DNA of 14,177 bases from Sphingopyxis sp. (lineage in GTDB: Bacteria; Pseudomonadota; Alphaproteobacteria; Sphingomonadales; Sphingomonadaceae), in the NCBI GenBank assembly GCA_026125835.1, contig JAHCKJ010000030.1:1-14177 (forward strand), written 5' to 3'. Positions 13,195 to 14,177 of the stretch are shown here, in pieces. The notes under the pieces were generated by a model. The model did not search any database. It worked only from the letters and a program-made list of their open reading frames with translations, and had not been told where the DNA came from. Position 1 is the first letter of the stretch, and each line of letters opens with the position of its first letter. The translations under genes and the position numbers were made by a program.

Positions 13195-14177
13195 TCATGA
13201 TCCCGCTTTGGCAGCGGCAGGCGCGGCGGCGACCGTACTGCGCGTGACCGGTGGCAGTTCACTCAGGTCGAGCCAGTTTGTGTCGCTGCGCCCGTGATAG
13301 CTGTCGATGGCGGCGAACGGGATGCGAAAGGGAAAGCCCCAGTCGCTGTTCCACATGGCGACGACGCCGGTGCGCGTTGCGGGTTCGAAAATCATCGTCG
13401 CGCGGTACCCCGACACCGCGCCCGAATGACCCTCGAGCCGGTGGCCGCCATAGGTAAAGCTGCGCCAGCCAAGGCCGTAGGCGGCATCGGCTGTCGCCTG
13501 TCGCAGCGCGCCGCCATACAGCCGCGGCGTGCCGACGCGCGGGCGGTGCGCTTCCCGAAGCACCGGAGGGGGCAGCACATCGGGGCGCGCGCCCATCATC
13601 GCCTGCATCCATTTGGCGAAATCGACAATGTCGCTTTCCACGCCGGCGGCGGCGGGGACGCGCCAATAGGCGGGTTTGACCGGCAAGACGCGCGCGTCGC
13701 GGTGCGGCCTGGCCCAATCCCTCGCGCCGGTCAGCCGTTCCATGCCGAAACCGGCGCTGACCATGCCGAGCGGCCGGAAAAAGCGATCCTCGACCGCGTC
13801 GGCAAAGGGTTTGCCGCCAGCCGCCGCCAATATCTCGCTCGCTGCGTCGAAGGCGATATTCTGATAGGTGTGACAGGTGCCGGGGTCGCACTGCAACGGC
13901 GCGGCGGCGAGGCTGGCGCGCAGGAGCTCCGGGTTCTGGCCCTCTTCCAGCTTTTCGTCATAGGCGTTTTTGGTGACGCCGGTGCGCTGGGCGAGCAAGT
14001 CGCCGAAGCTCAGCTGCGTCTCGGCGCCGCGCGGCAGGCGCAGCGTCGTTTGCAACCGCGCGATCGGACGGTCGAGATCGATCGTGCCGTCGTGCGCCAT
14101 CGCCGCCGCCATGGCGCCTGCGGCGGTTTTCGACACCGAGGCCCAGCGGAACAAGGTTTGCGGCGTGACCGGCGCCC
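13195..14177 (-). CDS. Serine beta-lactamase-family hydrolase (class C / penicillin-binding-protein-like), N-terminus outside window
   Basis: The frame is open at the right window edge, so the N-terminus, including any signal peptide, is missing; 326 residues are visible. The family's three motifs are present: SxxK as ASVSK in LFRWASVSKTAAG, with the usual G.IDLDRPI downstream; YxN as YQN in HTYQNIAFD; and HSG in GHSGAVSGYRA in place of KTG. This set marks the beta-lactamase/esterase/D-aminopeptidase superfamily with a Ser nucleophile. Most such chromosomal proteins are exported peptidases or esterases, and resistance cannot be inferred. It is the first visible gene of the minus-strand group with the epimerase and GST-like genes. 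Confidence 0.9.
   Translation of the reverse strand, partial: APVTPQTLFRWASVSKTAAGAMAAAMAHDGTIDLDRPIARLQTTLRLPRGAETQLSFGDLLAQRTGVTKNAYDEKLEEGQNPELLRASLAAAPLQCDPGTCHTYQNIAFDAASEILAAAGGKPFADAVEDRFFRPLGMVSAGFGMERLTGARDWARPHRDARVLPVKPAYWRVPAAAGVESDIVDFAKWMQAMMGARPDVLPPPVLREAHRPRVGTPRLYGGALRQATADAAYGLGWRSFTYGGHRLEGHSGAVSGYRATMIFEPATRTGVVAMWNSDWGFPFRIPFAAIDSYHGRSDTNWLDLSELPPVTRSTVAAAPAAAKAGS

Overview
The window is GC-rich chromosomal DNA with a compact layout. The protein families and the intergenic hairpin repeats suggest an alphaproteobacterium of the Sphingomonadales (Sphingopyxis/Sphingomonas-like). That placement is inference from gene content and codon style; no rRNA or other marker gene is present. 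Most of the content is core metabolism. I see no phage, transposase, CRISPR array, tRNA or rRNA gene.

Left part (1-2577): the N-terminal part of a probable globin-type sensor (minus strand, cut by the window edge); an Lrp/AsnC regulator (minus) divergent from alanine dehydrogenase ald (plus), with a perfect 14-bp palindrome between them; and a small membrane protein just after ald. A 428-bp gene-free stretch (2578-3005) follows. It carries a large inverted pair of nested hairpins.

Centre (3006-6775): sdhC, sdhD and sdhA are packed head to tail and encode the membrane anchors and flavoprotein of succinate dehydrogenase. A 75-aa unknown ORF is coupled to the end of sdhA. The expected iron-sulfur subunit gene sdhB is not there. 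Instead a ParD/ParE-type toxin-antitoxin pair lies on the minus strand, with a near-perfect operator palindrome, followed by a small membrane protein gene.

Right-centre (6836-10791, minus strand): leuC, a secreted metallo-beta-lactamase-fold hydrolase, leuD and a quinone-oxidoreductase-like gene form one apparent operon. Two of these genes look damaged. leuC loses its conserved C-terminal tail and stop, so its frame runs into the hydrolase gene. The oxidoreductase carries an apparent 1-nt frameshift near its end. Either could be a real lesion or a sequencing/assembly error.

Right end (10977-14177): crtZ (beta-carotene hydroxylase, plus) sits between copies of a second hairpin repeat family and has a TATAAT box only 6 nt before its ATG. 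Convergent to it is a minus-strand set: a serine beta-lactamase-family protein (cut by the window edge), an NAD-dependent epimerase and a glutathione S-transferase-like protein.

The most interesting signals are the leuC run-on, the missing sdhB, and the two hairpin repeat families whose copies differ by base-pair-preserving changes. I did not find a clearly new multi-gene system.
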